From: a virus
DNA length: 29,760 nucleotides
Virus record (IMG/VR): IMGVR_UViG_3300046167_000299
Location: 1-29,760 of that record
Direction: 5' to 3' (one strand)
The stretch's first letter is position 1; each line of letters starts with the position of its first letter. The notes below the pieces were generated by a model, which did not search any database, had not been told where the DNA came from, and saw nothing but the letters and a program-made list of their open reading frames with translations. This document shows positions 1-7,805 of the stretch, in pieces. Made by a program: the position numbers and the translations under genes.

Positions 1-195
1 GCTAGACACAATCGTCATCGTCAAAGCTGAAGTCGGGAAGACATACGCATCGCCATCATTCCAAACGGTTTCAAATGATCCGTTCACGTCACGGTTGAAC
101 CCAAAGATATTGACAGCCTCGCTGTCGTACATCTTGCCTTTGGCAATATCAAAGAGAAGGTGGGGAGTGGGTCGTTGATAGTGATATTGATACAT
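1..195 (-). CDS. Virion-associated protein, N-terminal part (gene cut by window ends)
   Basis: This is the first 65 codons of a protein whose remainder lies at 29760-29233 at the other end of the window. The ATG at 195 has a GAGGA Shine-Dalgarno about 6 bases upstream. The frame is open to base 1 and joins in phase with the right-end frame, giving a 240-residue protein. The N-terminal part (HLLFDIAKGKMYDSEAVNIF, then a GFNRDV segment and a WNDGD motif) followed by a GLDANYDQISETVTL segment resembles a family I know from marine phage structural modules, where it is annotated as a virion or neck/tail protein. The role here is inferred from that resemblance and from its place after the fibre and small membrane-protein genes. 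No catalytic motif is visible. Confidence 0.8.
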   Translation of the reverse strand, partial: MYQYHYQRPTPHLLFDIAKGKMYDSEAVNIFGFNRDVNGSFETVWNDGDAYVFPTSALTMTIVSS

Positions 196-204
196 GGTTT
201 GTCC

Positions 205-270
205 TCAGATGTTGTAGGCCAGCCAGACCGCAAACACGATCCCGATGACCATGATTAAGATGTAGCCCAC
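205..270 (-). CDS. Possible 21-residue single-membrane-segment peptide
   Basis: A tiny open frame fills the gap between the 147-residue membrane protein and the next gene. With a GTG start at 270 it encodes 21 residues; with an ATG start at 252 it encodes 15 (MVIGIVFAVWLAYNI). It is almost wholly hydrophobic and long enough for one membrane helix in the longer form. Its TGA stop overlaps the GAGGA ribosome-binding site of the following gene, which would suit translational coupling. There is no convincing ribosome-binding site of its own. Treat it as a candidate small membrane peptide only; it could be chance. Confidence 0.25.
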   Translation of the reverse strand: MGYILIMVIGIVFAVWLAYNI

Positions 271-698
271 CAGACCACCAATCCGATTGCTATGGGAACT
301 AAACCAAGCACGATAGCGATGGCGATCAGTATCTCGATCATCTGCTTGCGCTGTTTACGCTTGAGCGCCTCTAGGCGTTTGATTTCTTCCTGCCGCGCCT
401 TTCTCGCATCGGCCATCTTTTGCTGCATATCCTGCCACAAGTCCATCCGATTGGTAGCTAGGAACACATCTTTGATGTTCTGACGTGATTGGCGAACCAT
501 CTCCTCTGCCATAACAGCTTTTGCAGCTTCAGCCTCGCTCATGTTTCTGGTGCTGTTCTTGGCTCGCTGCAGGTCGAACTCTGCCGCGCCCATTCTTCCG
601 ATAAACACCCCAAGCGATTCGATATTTGAAGCCGCTCCCGCAGCCATTTCCAAGGCTTTGCAGGCAGTCGTTACCGCTGCAACAGCCTCAAGAATCAT
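255..698 (-). CDS. Coiled-coil protein with C-terminal membrane anchor
   Basis: A 147-residue protein. Residues 1-40 are alanine-rich and mildly hydrophobic. Residues 45-120 are strongly helical and charged, with many Lys/Arg/Glu and a KRLEALKRKQRKQ segment likely to form a coiled coil. Residues 121-144 (IEILIAIAIVLGLVPIAIGL) form one membrane segment. The architecture of N-terminal Ala-rich helix, central coiled coil and C-terminal anchor matches a protein I recall at the end of structural modules in marine podo- and siphoviruses; no function is established for it to my knowledge. The start overlaps the previous stop (ATGA), so it is co-translated with the XhlA-like gene. A role in lysis or membrane contact is a guess from context. 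Confidence 0.8.
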   Translation of the reverse strand: MILEAVAAVTTACKALEMAAGAASNIESLGVFIGRMGAAEFDLQRAKNSTRNMSEAEAAKAVMAEEMVRQSRQNIKDVFLATNRMDLWQDMQQKMADARKARQEEIKRLEALKRKQRKQMIEILIAIAIVLGLVPIAIGLVVWWATS

Positions 699-874
699 TG
701 TATAGCCACGAACAACGGAATCAGAATGGACGAGATGATGAGCAGGTAAAGGCCGACCACAAGGTTATCCAGCCGGTCGAATCGCTTCTCGCCCTGCTCC
801 AACCTGCGTTCAATCTCGCGGTAGCGAATCTCGCATTTCTCCTCGTGACTTGTCAGCCTTTCATCAGGAGTCAT
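695..874 (-). CDS. XhlA-like small membrane protein (holin/haemolysin-type)
   Basis: A 59-residue protein from the ATG at 874, which overlaps the preceding stop as TAATG; an alternative TTG lies at 880. The first 38 residues are charged and predicted helical (EKCEIRYREIERRLEQGEKR). Residues 38-58 form one membrane segment (VVGLYLLIISSILIPLFVAI). This order, a cytoplasmic amphipathic helix followed by one C-terminal membrane helix, is that of XhlA-type haemolysin/holin accessory proteins. The genome also has a 3TM holin near the endolysin, so this one could be a second holin, an antiholin or a membrane protein of infection. The call is by architecture, not by a diagnostic motif. Confidence 0.75.
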   Translation of the reverse strand: MTPDERLTSHEEKCEIRYREIERRLEQGEKRFDRLDNLVVGLYLLIISSILIPLFVAIQ

Positions 875-1212
875 TACCAAGGAACTCCGTCAGCAGTGGC
901 GGGAGTGATCTGCCCGTCTATCTGAGCCTGCAGGCTGTTTTCGATGTTGGTCTGCCAGTTCTCACTCTGACCCCACACCCAGCCTAGAACGTCTGACTCG
1001 GTCAAATCGTCATATGCGATGTAGCCTTCAGCAGACGGGTCTGGCGTGAAGCCTTGTGTGCCGTATGAGGTGGCGTGGAAGGTGATTGCGTCATCACCAG
1101 AGCCTTGTGTCTGCTCTGCGTTCACGCGCCAGTGAGCCACAATGACCCCACCCGCTAAGTCACCAAGCAGGTCGCGCTCAAGGGTTGAGATCGTCCAGTT
1201 GAATGTCGCCAT
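874..1212 (-). CDS. Small fibre-associated protein (DUF7936-like)
   Basis: A 112-residue acidic protein directly downstream of the fibre gene, with a TAATG stop/start overlap at both sides. It begins FNWTISTLERDLLGDLAGGVIVAHWR and carries a GFTPDPSAEGYIAYDDLTE segment followed by a WVWGQ motif near residue 85. I recognise this pattern as a small family that commonly follows phage tail-fibre genes; its function is unknown and it may help fibre assembly. There is no signal peptide or membrane segment. The gene is secure; the functional link to the fibre rests on position. Confidence 0.8.
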   Translation of the reverse strand: MATFNWTISTLERDLLGDLAGGVIVAHWRVNAEQTQGSGDDAITFHATSYGTQGFTPDPSAEGYIAYDDLTESDVLGWVWGQSENWQTNIENSLQAQIDGQITPATADGVPW

Positions 1213-2984
1213 TAGTTGTTCTCCAGTTGTTGCACTCTAGCGTCTAGGGTTTCGATTTTTGTTAAGGCTTCCTGCAGAGCGGAGGTTAGTAAAGGAATCA
1301 AGCGATCATAGGTGATGCCCCACATCAAAGTTTGACCAGTGATTGCGTCAGTCTCAGTTTCTGGAATATCTACTACTTCAGGGACAACCGAAGCCATCTC
1401 TTGCGCTATAAAGCCCAATTGATTAGGCGCTCCCTCACCGTCATGTATCCAAGTGTAGTTCACAGGACGCATCGCTTTTACTTTGTCGATAGCGTCCGTT
1501 CCCGTTATCGTACTGACATTCTCCTTTAGTCTTTCGTCGGAACCGCCTGTCCAAGATGTGCCGTTTAGTGCAACGTAGGGGCCAGCGGTATAGGATGCGC
1601 CGCTTGCCACAGCCGCAGAACTAGAGCGACTGTGGACTTGCAACCGAGAGTTGTCGCCCATGTCGATTCGCCAAGAGGTATCCCCTACACGAGTCCCATA
1701 ATTAGCGGAAGAACCTGTGAACAGAACGTTGTACCCAATAACGGGATAGCTGCCCCCTGAAGACCCCATGTTGCCTTCTAAGGCGGCGTTGCCGAATTTA
1801 AATCCTTCTCTACTTTTTACTTGGACTTGTCCTGCGCTTGCGATGCTCATGCGTTCAACACTATTCGTGAAAAACTTCAACGTGTTAGTCGAGCCTTCTA
1901 ACTTGAATCCTGCTTTTACTTGGCTGGTGGTGGCACCATTGTAAGAATAGACAAAATTGTCGCCGCTAGTACGTATGTCGTTAGCAAGATTAACAGCCCC
2001 CGACAGGTGGAGGTCTTTGAAGCGTACTGTTGAAGCGCCAAGAGAAATAGCAGCGTCTCTTGCACTGCCTGTGGCGTTTGATGGGTATATTTGATTATTT
2101 GTTCCATCCATGCGGAATGCTGCACCAGATCCGCTTGTAGAGCCGATAACAAAATCACCACCAATTGTTGAGACACTACCTACGGTTGTGCCGTCTTTGC
2201 GGAAGTCTATAATGGAGCCGTCTGTGCTACGGCGCGCAAAAATACTTCTGCCTGTTGAAGAACTAAATATATTACCGCCAGCATAAGCGCCAAAACCATT
2301 ATAAGTGCCTGTCGTTCCTGAGCCTGTAGTAGTCCCCACCAGCAAGTCGCCTGCTGAAGTAATGCGTGCGCGTTCTGCGCTGCCGGGTCTAAATCGCATA
2401 TCTCCAACCATCTCAAAGCTCAGATGCCCTTCACTTGCGCTGTTGTAAATGTAAGCTGTTTGGTCTGAACCGTTTGTCAGAGTAATTGACGAGGCAGTTC
2501 CATCTATCGCCAACCCAGTAAAGTCACTGCCTGCAACAATAGGGCTGCTTGTGCCAATACCCACTCGGTTGTTCGTTGCATCAACCACCAAAGTGTTGGT
2601 ATCCACCGTCAAAGCATCAGCAGTCACTGTGCCAGTAAACGTAGGTGATGCCAGAGGTGCCTTGGTGTCTATCTGTGTCTGGATGGCTGAAGTCACGCCG
2701 TCAACGTAGTTCAGTTCAGTACCTGTCGCAGTGATCGCCGTAGCACCCAGAGTGAGCGTTGTTATCGTCAACGCGCTAACAGTGTTGCCCGTGAGCGCAG
2801 CGTTCAGGCTGGTGTCTGAGACGTTGTTGAGATCCGCTCGCGCCATCTCGAACCCACCCGCCGTGGAGCCGTCGTTGACATGGACGGAGTCGTTGGTCGT
2901 GTTTACAACGATCTCGCCCTCTGCCCCTGTGAATGCGGCTACCTGTGAGTTGGTGCCACGTCTTATCTGTAATTGTGTAGCCAT
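1212..2984 (-). CDS. Tail fibre/spike with C-terminal S74 self-cleaving chaperone
   Basis: A 590-residue protein. The N-terminus (MATQLQIRRGTNSQVAAFTG, then GEIVVNTTNDSVHVNDG) is the short beta-rich repeat that begins many phage fibres and likely attaches to the tail. A long Ser/Thr/Gly-rich beta region follows. The last 110 residues are a peptidase S74 intramolecular chaperone: SDERLKENV at about 482-490 supplies the expected Ser482 and Lys487 dyad, followed by GFIAQEM, VPEVV and the terminal heptad helix (LDARVQQLENN). In this family the chaperone drives trimerisation and then cuts itself off just before the Ser. The AGAGG ribosome-binding site lies 6 bases upstream of the ATG. It is the likely receptor-binding protein. 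Confidence 0.93.
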   Translation of the reverse strand: MATQLQIRRGTNSQVAAFTGAEGEIVVNTTNDSVHVNDGSTAGGFEMARADLNNVSDTSLNAALTGNTVSALTITTLTLGATAITATGTELNYVDGVTSAIQTQIDTKAPLASPTFTGTVTADALTVDTNTLVVDATNNRVGIGTSSPIVAGSDFTGLAIDGTASSITLTNGSDQTAYIYNSASEGHLSFEMVGDMRFRPGSAERARITSAGDLLVGTTTGSGTTGTYNGFGAYAGGNIFSSSTGRSIFARRSTDGSIIDFRKDGTTVGSVSTIGGDFVIGSTSGSGAAFRMDGTNNQIYPSNATGSARDAAISLGASTVRFKDLHLSGAVNLANDIRTSGDNFVYSYNGATTSQVKAGFKLEGSTNTLKFFTNSVERMSIASAGQVQVKSREGFKFGNAALEGNMGSSGGSYPVIGYNVLFTGSSANYGTRVGDTSWRIDMGDNSRLQVHSRSSSAAVASGASYTAGPYVALNGTSWTGGSDERLKENVSTITGTDAIDKVKAMRPVNYTWIHDGEGAPNQLGFIAQEMASVVPEVVDIPETETDAITGQTLMWGITYDRLIPLLTSALQEALTKIETLDARVQQLENN

Positions 2985-2985
2985 C

Positions 2986-3225
2986 TTATGCCTCTGGTGG
3001 TTCTGGGAACGTCACATCTTCTAATGACGCTGCATCCGCAAATGTTTGTGGTAGTTCTCTGAGCGCCTGACGATAGGTCGCCCACTCCCCCTTCTTCTCT
3101 TCAGAGAGAGGAGAGTCTGGCATCTGCGTCCAATCGCTTGTCTGCAATCGGTAGTCCCGCGTTAGCCTAATGTTTTCCAGTATCTCTTCGCTATCGGTTA
3201 TCTGGACGATCATGTCATCGCTCAT
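2986..3225 (-). CDS. Tail fibre assembly chaperone-like protein (Phage_tail_APC type)
   Basis: A 79-residue protein between the J-like gene and the fibre. The segment from about residue 20 has the pattern R-x2-RDYRLQTSDWTQMPDSPLSEE, WATYRQALRELP and a terminal FPEPP. This is the signature of the short chaperone-like proteins found beside phage tail fibres (Pfam Phage_tail_APC family). The start overlaps the end of the J-like frame by four bases (ATGA). In the family it is thought to assist tail or fibre assembly and is not clearly part of the virion. Confidence 0.85.
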   Translation of the reverse strand: MSDDMIVQITDSEEILENIRLTRDYRLQTSDWTQMPDSPLSEEKKGEWATYRQALRELPQTFADAASLEDVTFPEPPEA

Positions 3226-3629
3226 CGCTTTGTCTCCAAGACGTAGAGGAATGCATCAAGATAGTTCTGGAATTCATCGTTCAACCCAGCTTCGAGTGTG
3301 TAGGTGACTGATCCGCTAGATGCGCCAGTGTCAATGAACCCAATCGGCACACTGATCCCTTCAGGGGATGGTCTGACAGCAAACGTCGCAGAGGTGAATA
3401 GCACCGTAGAGCCACGCTTTATTCTAAACTGACACAAGCACTGGTCGTTATGACTTCTGACCATAAACTTGCCGCCAATCTGCGCCGTTGCACCTGTGCC
3501 GGTGTATGTCACTGAGGCTATCGAATTAAAGATTCTAGAGCTGCTGTTGCCTGAGAACGTCTGAGTGCCGGTGTTCAGGTCTTGTGCGATCTGCGTGACA
3601 GCGTTACCGGCTAGCTGTGTCGTGTTCAC
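3222..3629 (-). CDS. J-like tail protein, C-terminal segment (fragment 4 of 4)
   Basis: This frame carries the distal end of the J-like central tail protein. It is in the same phase as the main frame that starts at 7436, after three intervening single-base slips (3 x +1 restores the phase). True coding begins at about 3648, where reading continues as IIKSGGVNTTQLAGNAVTQ if one A of the AA at 3647-3648 is skipped. The body is a beta-rich domain (NSIASVTYTGTGATAQIGGK ... CLCQFRIKRGSTVLFTSATF ... VTYTLEAGLN) that looks like a compact C-terminal sandwich domain. As a separate gene it lacks a ribosome-binding site, so I regard it as part of the larger protein. Confidence 0.7.
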   Translation of the reverse strand: MNTTQLAGNAVTQIAQDLNTGTQTFSGNSSSRIFNSIASVTYTGTGATAQIGGKFMVRSHNDQCLCQFRIKRGSTVLFTSATFAVRPSPEGISVPIGFIDTGASSGSVTYTLEAGLNDEFQNYLDAFLYVLETKR

Positions 3630-3825
3630 CCCGCCCGACTTGATGATTCAGGTTGCCCAGCGAATCCGTGTCCATCGTGACGTTGTCGATGCTTAATCGG
3701 CTCGCACTAAGGGTGCCGGTTGAAATGTTGTTAGCATTCAGGTTTGAAATCGTGACCTGAGAGGCGTTGATTGTGCCCGCAGTGACCGTTCCCAAGTTTG
3801 CACTGATAGCCGCCAGATTCGACAC
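3604..3825 (-). CDS. J-like tail protein, fragment 3 of 4 (frame-slipped)
   Basis: A short frame, open from about 3845 down to 3648 as real coding, reads KLNVSNLAAISANLGTVTAG and NASQVTISNLNANNISTGTL. These are the repeated 'T-x-G-x-I-x-A-S' beta-turn patterns typical of the C-terminal stalk of J-like proteins. The phase joins fragment 2 if one T of the TT at 3845-3846 (minus strand ATTCGAG) is skipped, giving ASTIEASKLNV. It joins fragment 4 at 3647-3648. Codons past 3647 in this frame read as Arg/His/Gly-rich nonsense until the stop. There is no ribosome-binding site, so it should not be counted as an independent gene. Confidence 0.55.
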   Translation of the reverse strand: MSNLAAISANLGTVTAGTINASQVTISNLNANNISTGTLSASRLSIDNVTMDTDSLGNLNHQVGRGEHDTASR

Positions 3826-4147
3826 GTTGAGCTTTGATGCCTCGAATGGTCGATGCCGCGATCTTCCCGCCCGTTATCGCATTCGACTGAATGTTCTGTG
3901 ACTGAATGAACTCGAAGGTACCGATGGCAGCGACTACCGCCGCCGTGGTGATGGATGAGCTTTGAATCGCACCGATTACCGCAGAATCAGCGAATATCTC
4001 AGACGTGTTCAGTTGGGCTGTGGTAATCGTGTTAGCTGCGATCTCTGATGCCGTCACCGCGTTTGTTGCAATGGCGTTTGCCGTCACGGAGTCCGCCGCC
4101 AGCTTGACTGCACTGATCGCCCCGCTTGAGATGGAATCTGCGACCAC
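3731..4147 (-). CDS. J-like tail protein, fragment 2 of 4 (frame-slipped)
   Basis: The real coding part runs from about 4219 to 3846: VFGQVQAASLTAGQISTASI, then a long series of Ala/Thr/Ser-rich imperfect repeats (AVVADSISSGAISAVKLAAD, SVTANAIATNAVTASEIAAN, TITTAQLNTSEIFADSAVIG). The phase joins the main frame at 4219-4220 if one G of the GG is skipped (LAYA then VFGQV). These stalk-like repeats are the usual continuation of J-like proteins. After 3845 the frame turns into low-quality sequence until its stop at 3731. The start at 4147 is internal and arbitrary. Confidence 0.55.
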   Translation of the reverse strand: MVADSISSGAISAVKLAADSVTANAIATNAVTASEIAANTITTAQLNTSEIFADSAVIGAIQSSSITTAAVVAAIGTFEFIQSQNIQSNAITGGKIAASTIRGIKAQRVESGGYQCKLGNGHCGHNQRLSGHDFKPEC

Positions 4148-7100
4148 GGCTCCGGCCTGAATGGATGCCGTCGAGATCTGACCCGCCGTGAGGCTTGCTG
4201 CTTGAACCTGACCGAAGACCTGCGTAGGCGAGGTTCACTTGGTCATCAAGGTCTGCTGCTGAGATGGCAGAAGTCCACGAGGTTCCGCTGTAGCGATAGA
4301 GCTTGTTATCAGTGGTCAACATAACCACTCGCCCAGTGGTCAGGTTGCTAGTCGGTAAAGTACCCACCCTCTCTATTGGTCGAACCGTGTCGCTGAATAG
4401 GTTCTCGCCTAATGTGCCAGACAGGTCGGTCGTGTTAACCAGCGTCGTAAACTCAGGAACCGACGAGTTGTAACGGTAGAGCTTCTTGTCGCTAGTCAGG
4501 AAGACAATGCTCGGCCCTGTATACCCAGTGGGTGAGGGCAGGCTTGTAACCGCAGAGATCGGCTCAACACCAGAAGCAAATGAAGCGGCAGTGATAGAAC
4601 CGGGGTCAACAGATGACGCCGTGAACAGGTCTGTAGTCCACGCAGAGCCGTTCCAAACGTGCAAGGTGCTTGTGGTAGTCAGGAACTTAATCTGCCCCAC
4701 ATGCGCCCCTGTAACGCCTGAGAGGGTGCTAACAGGCTCAATACCGAAAGCATCGCCAGCAGCAAACTCATCCAAGACATCTTGAGCGAAATCATCCAAC
4801 ACAATCTTCTGTGTGGTGGCTGAGAACGACGCGCTGAAGCCAGACAGGTTTCCAGAGCGGTCAGCACTTCGCAGCCAAAAGTATCGGGTGACATCATTGC
4901 CCAGACCCGTAACTGTGTGCTGATCTGACTTGGTTTTGACGATTAGTGTGGACGATGCTTGGTTGTCTACCGTATTGGAAAAAATTTCGACATACGCCAG
5001 ATCTGAGTCAGATGGCAATTCATAATCGAGCTTGATTTGCTGAATCCCACCAGTAGCCACAATGCTGGACGGGATGGCCGGAGCAGTCTGGTCGCCCTGA
5101 AGCGTTAGCGCACCAGTGATAAACCCAGAAACCTTACCAGTAAAAGTTACCGCTCTGACCTTGAACGTGAACTCCTCAAGCTCTTTCATGCCAGCGATCA
5201 CGGTACTGGTGCCGTGGACATTTACAGACGAGAACTCAGCGCCTGCGCCAGTGATAGCCTCGTTCACTCCCCCATAGTTCAATTCGAGGGTGGTGGCGTT
5301 AGCCACAGAGCCGTAGTCGATTGTTGCCGTGTATGAATTAGCGACAGAGCCGTAGTCAATCTCGTTCAGTGAAGTCTGTTTGAACTGCACCTCGTAATAG
5401 GAAACGTAGGTGTTCGGGCTAGATGCAGTCCATGAGACGCGGACAGCAGGAAGGACAGAGCCATCGTTACCCAAGACAGTCGTTTCTGTCAGCGTCAATC
5501 CGGTGGGTGGAGTCTGTGCCGGTGTATCGTCAACAATCTCTGAATAGTCTGGATTGTTTGGGCCAACCGTAGCGACGATGGTGGAGGTATCGTTGTCTGG
5601 GTTGCGGTCGGATCTGACGAAGGCTTGGGTGCTGTTCTTATCGCCGGCGTAGGCAAAGGCTTGCACCCAGTAGTACCTAGTGTCGCCAACCGATAGAGGG
5701 TCAGTCGGATTCGCTGCGTCGTGGAAGAACTGTGTCCCCCTCGTTTCGCCAATCAACTGGGCATTGTCCCAAGACGAGTCAGCCGAAGCGTAAACCACGA
5801 TGGTCTCAAACAGCTTCGGGTTGCTCGGGTTAGTCCAGTTCAGTTCGATGTGCTTCAGGCCGGACGTAGCCGTTAGGTTCTGTGGATCAGGTACACCACG
5901 GAATCCTTGTGTAATAGTGCCAGAGGGTGAGCGGGTGCTGTACTCACTAGCCGTCGGGTCAGCGTATGAGCCAGAATCATCTTCCAGCAGCGTCAGATTG
6001 ACCACGCCGTCTTGTGTGTCTGAGAACGACCAACCAGCACAACGGAATACCTTGTTGCTGTAGTTCAATTCCGAGACTGTGACGCTAACCCTATCGCCAA
6101 CGTCCACACGAAGCCCTGACAGGTTCGTTGGGAAGGTCAGGACGGTCTGCTGGTCTGTCAGTTGGATCTGCTTGTGAGCGATCCTCTGCGCCATGTACGA
6201 CGTGTTCGTGAATGACAGTTGCACATCACGAATCAATGTTTCGTTGTTATCTCTTGCAACCGCTGCTGTAAGAGCGACCTCTGGTGCCTCGACACTCTTG
6301 TGCTGTTGGGAGGGGTCAATAAAAATCGGGCGGACTGTATTAAAACGATCACCGCGCTCCACCGACGTTCTAACCGAAATCGGGCCTGCGAGTGAGTCTT
6401 CATCTAAACTCTCCGTTGGTGCCTCGTACACTCCCGCTCTGATTGTGTAAACGCCGTTTGAATACACCAATGAGCCGTTCATGGCGGATAACAGCTTGTT
6501 GATGTTGGCTCTGTGCGAGTCAGTAGCGAACAAAACGCCGTTGGCAGTGAATCTCTTTTGCGTTCCACTAGGAATGGCTACCGAAACATCGCAAGCATCC
6601 GCTGCGCTTTCTACTGCGTCCCAATCAATCTTGGCTACAGGCACTGACAATCCAAACGTTGTGTCTGTCAGGTAATTAGCCGCACACAGAGCGGGATTGT
6701 CTGTCCACTGTTGGTACGTTGCATTCGTTGGGTTAGCGCCTGCTGATGTATCGAGGCGAGGGTCGTATATGTCCTTCTTACCCTTTACGAGCGCCTTGAT
6801 GTCTCGCGGTGTCAGTCTGTCCCACAGTTCTTGTGAACCGTCTGTCCTGACCCACTGAGTTGTGATGCAAGAGATGTTAGGCGTGGTGTGCGCCGTAGTC
6901 CAAACCGATGGGAATGCACCTCTAAGCAATGACGCAGCAGCTTGGTTCGATGCTCCGGTCTGCCGTTCAATCTGACATATCGTGTCACTGTCAATCGGGC
7001 CAAACGTCCCAGCGGTAACTCTCGATTGGAAATCAATCTGCGCGTCTAGGATCTTCTCATTGTCGAAGAACACGTCCGTGATGTCCTCGACCTCATGCCC

Positions 7101-7436
7101 CGTGAGAGCGATGGAGTGATACAGTTCGCGGTTATCCGTTCCTGCTACGCCTACAAAGAAGATCGGGCCAGATACTAAGGCTTCGCCATAGACCATCTTC
7201 TGGGGTTCAATCGTACCCCTCACCGTCTGCTGTCTGGATCTGTCTGTGTCTGTCTGCGGTAGGGATATATCCATCAACCCCCGAAACGCAGATGCGGAAC
7301 TGGCAATGACGGCAGCGCCAATAGCCGCAGCGACCACGCCACTAGCAGTGCCGAGCGTTGCAATCGTTCCAACTACTTCAACGGCAGTTATTGCTGCGGA
7401 CGCGATGCTTGCTAATACTGGGACTACTGGTGGCAC
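4032..7436 (-). CDS. J-like central tail/host-specificity protein, main N-terminal part
   Basis: GTG start immediately after the previous TAA. The 1134-codon frame is genuine to about codon 1072 (base 4220); the rest is out-of-phase nonsense rich in Arg/Gly. With the three downstream fragments the protein would be about 1404 residues and end at 3222. Order: an Ala-rich hydrophobic N-terminus, a tail-hub region (YGEALVSGPIFFVGVAGTDN ... VEDITDVFFDNEKI), fibronectin-III-like domains from about residue 510 (PDPQNLTATSGLKHIELNWT ... YYWVQAFAYAG), and near residues 900-1070 three tandem modules ending in FLTTTSTLHVWNG, FLTSDKKLYRYN and MLTTDNKLYRYSG. The role is tail-tip assembly and host contact. 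It is co-translated with the NlpC/P60-like gene upstream. Confidence 0.88.
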   Translation of the reverse strand: MPPVVPVLASIASAAITAVEVVGTIATLGTASGVVAAAIGAAVIASSASAFRGLMDISLPQTDTDRSRQQTVRGTIEPQKMVYGEALVSGPIFFVGVAGTDNRELYHSIALTGHEVEDITDVFFDNEKILDAQIDFQSRVTAGTFGPIDSDTICQIERQTGASNQAAASLLRGAFPSVWTTAHTTPNISCITTQWVRTDGSQELWDRLTPRDIKALVKGKKDIYDPRLDTSAGANPTNATYQQWTDNPALCAANYLTDTTFGLSVPVAKIDWDAVESAADACDVSVAIPSGTQKRFTANGVLFATDSHRANINKLLSAMNGSLVYSNGVYTIRAGVYEAPTESLDEDSLAGPISVRTSVERGDRFNTVRPIFIDPSQQHKSVEAPEVALTAAVARDNNETLIRDVQLSFTNTSYMAQRIAHKQIQLTDQQTVLTFPTNLSGLRVDVGDRVSVTVSELNYSNKVFRCAGWSFSDTQDGVVNLTLLEDDSGSYADPTASEYSTRSPSGTITQGFRGVPDPQNLTATSGLKHIELNWTNPSNPKLFETIVVYASADSSWDNAQLIGETRGTQFFHDAANPTDPLSVGDTRYYWVQAFAYAGDKNSTQAFVRSDRNPDNDTSTIVATVGPNNPDYSEIVDDTPAQTPPTGLTLTETTVLGNDGSVLPAVRVSWTASSPNTYVSYYEVQFKQTSLNEIDYGSVANSYTATIDYGSVANATTLELNYGGVNEAITGAGAEFSSVNVHGTSTVIAGMKELEEFTFKVRAVTFTGKVSGFITGALTLQGDQTAPAIPSSIVATGGIQQIKLDYELPSDSDLAYVEIFSNTVDNQASSTLIVKTKSDQHTVTGLGNDVTRYFWLRSADRSGNLSGFSASFSATTQKIVLDDFAQDVLDEFAAGDAFGIEPVSTLSGVTGAHVGQIKFLTTTSTLHVWNGSAWTTDLFTASSVDPGSITAASFASGVEPISAVTSLPSPTGYTGPSIVFLTSDKKLYRYNSSVPEFTTLVNTTDLSGTLGENLFSDTVRPIERVGTLPTSNLTTGRVVMLTTDNKLYRYSGTSWTSAISAADLDDQVNLAYAGLRSGSSSKPHGGSDLDGIHSGRSRGRRFHLKRGDQCSQAGGGLRDGKRHCNKRGDGIRDRS
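5298..5360 (-). repeat. Short internal direct repeat in the J-like gene (period 39 bases)
   Basis: Two near-identical 24-base copies at 5298-5321 and 5337-5360 differ at three positions and encode the repeated peptide IDYGSVAN. A third, diverged copy at protein level follows (LNYGGVNE). It is an in-frame 13-residue repeat within a fibronectin-like domain of the J-like tail protein, probably a loop expansion. Confidence 0.75.
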
Positions 7437-7805
7437 TTAGACGCTCCATCCTGAGACGAGATAGCGGTCGGGTATCTGCGCGAACCCTTTGCTTGTTAAG
7501 CAGACCACCTTGTCTCTCAATTTAATTCCACAAACCTGACCGACAATCGGCGCGGCAACGATACACGGGTCGCCGTCCTTCAATTCGTCGCTCGGTTCTC
7601 CCAATATGCTGCCAATGAAATCGACAAGCTCACCCTCTCTCCCAACCAATAATTCAGCCTGTGCTTCTGATTCGTATTGAAACCCAGCCGAGTAGTCTTT
7701 ACCCGTTAGCTCTTTGACAACAAAGGCAATGAACTGACAGCAGTCGGCATCGCCATACTTGAAATCGCGCTTTTGCCACTTGTTGAGTGCCGCGTGAACC
7801 TTCAT
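7437..7805 (-). CDS. Tail-tip NlpC/P60-like protein (DUF6950 type)
   Basis: A 122-residue protein. It begins MKVHAALNKWQKRDFKYGDADCCQFIAFVVKELTG: an aromatic residue, then GxADCCQF with a candidate catalytic Cys at about residue 22, as in the short DUF6950/NlpC-P60-like proteins that sit between the gpL-like and J-like tail genes in lambda-type modules. A candidate His for the usual Cys-His pair is not obvious in the second half (PIVGQVCGIKLRDKV), so activity is uncertain. It is co-translated with its neighbours. Likely role: peptidoglycan cleavage or structural part of the tail tip. Confidence 0.82.
   Translation of the reverse strand: MKVHAALNKWQKRDFKYGDADCCQFIAFVVKELTGKDYSAGFQYESEAQAELLVGREGELVDFIGSILGEPSDELKDGDPCIVAAPIVGQVCGIKLRDKVVCLTSKGFAQIPDRYLVSGWSV

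Noticed and set aside
3604-4147. Programmed +1 frameshifting as the normal way to make the J-like protein
   Set aside because: Three sites without a common slippery motif or stop codon at the slip point, and the same type of extra base in three unrelated genes, make surplus bases a simpler explanation.
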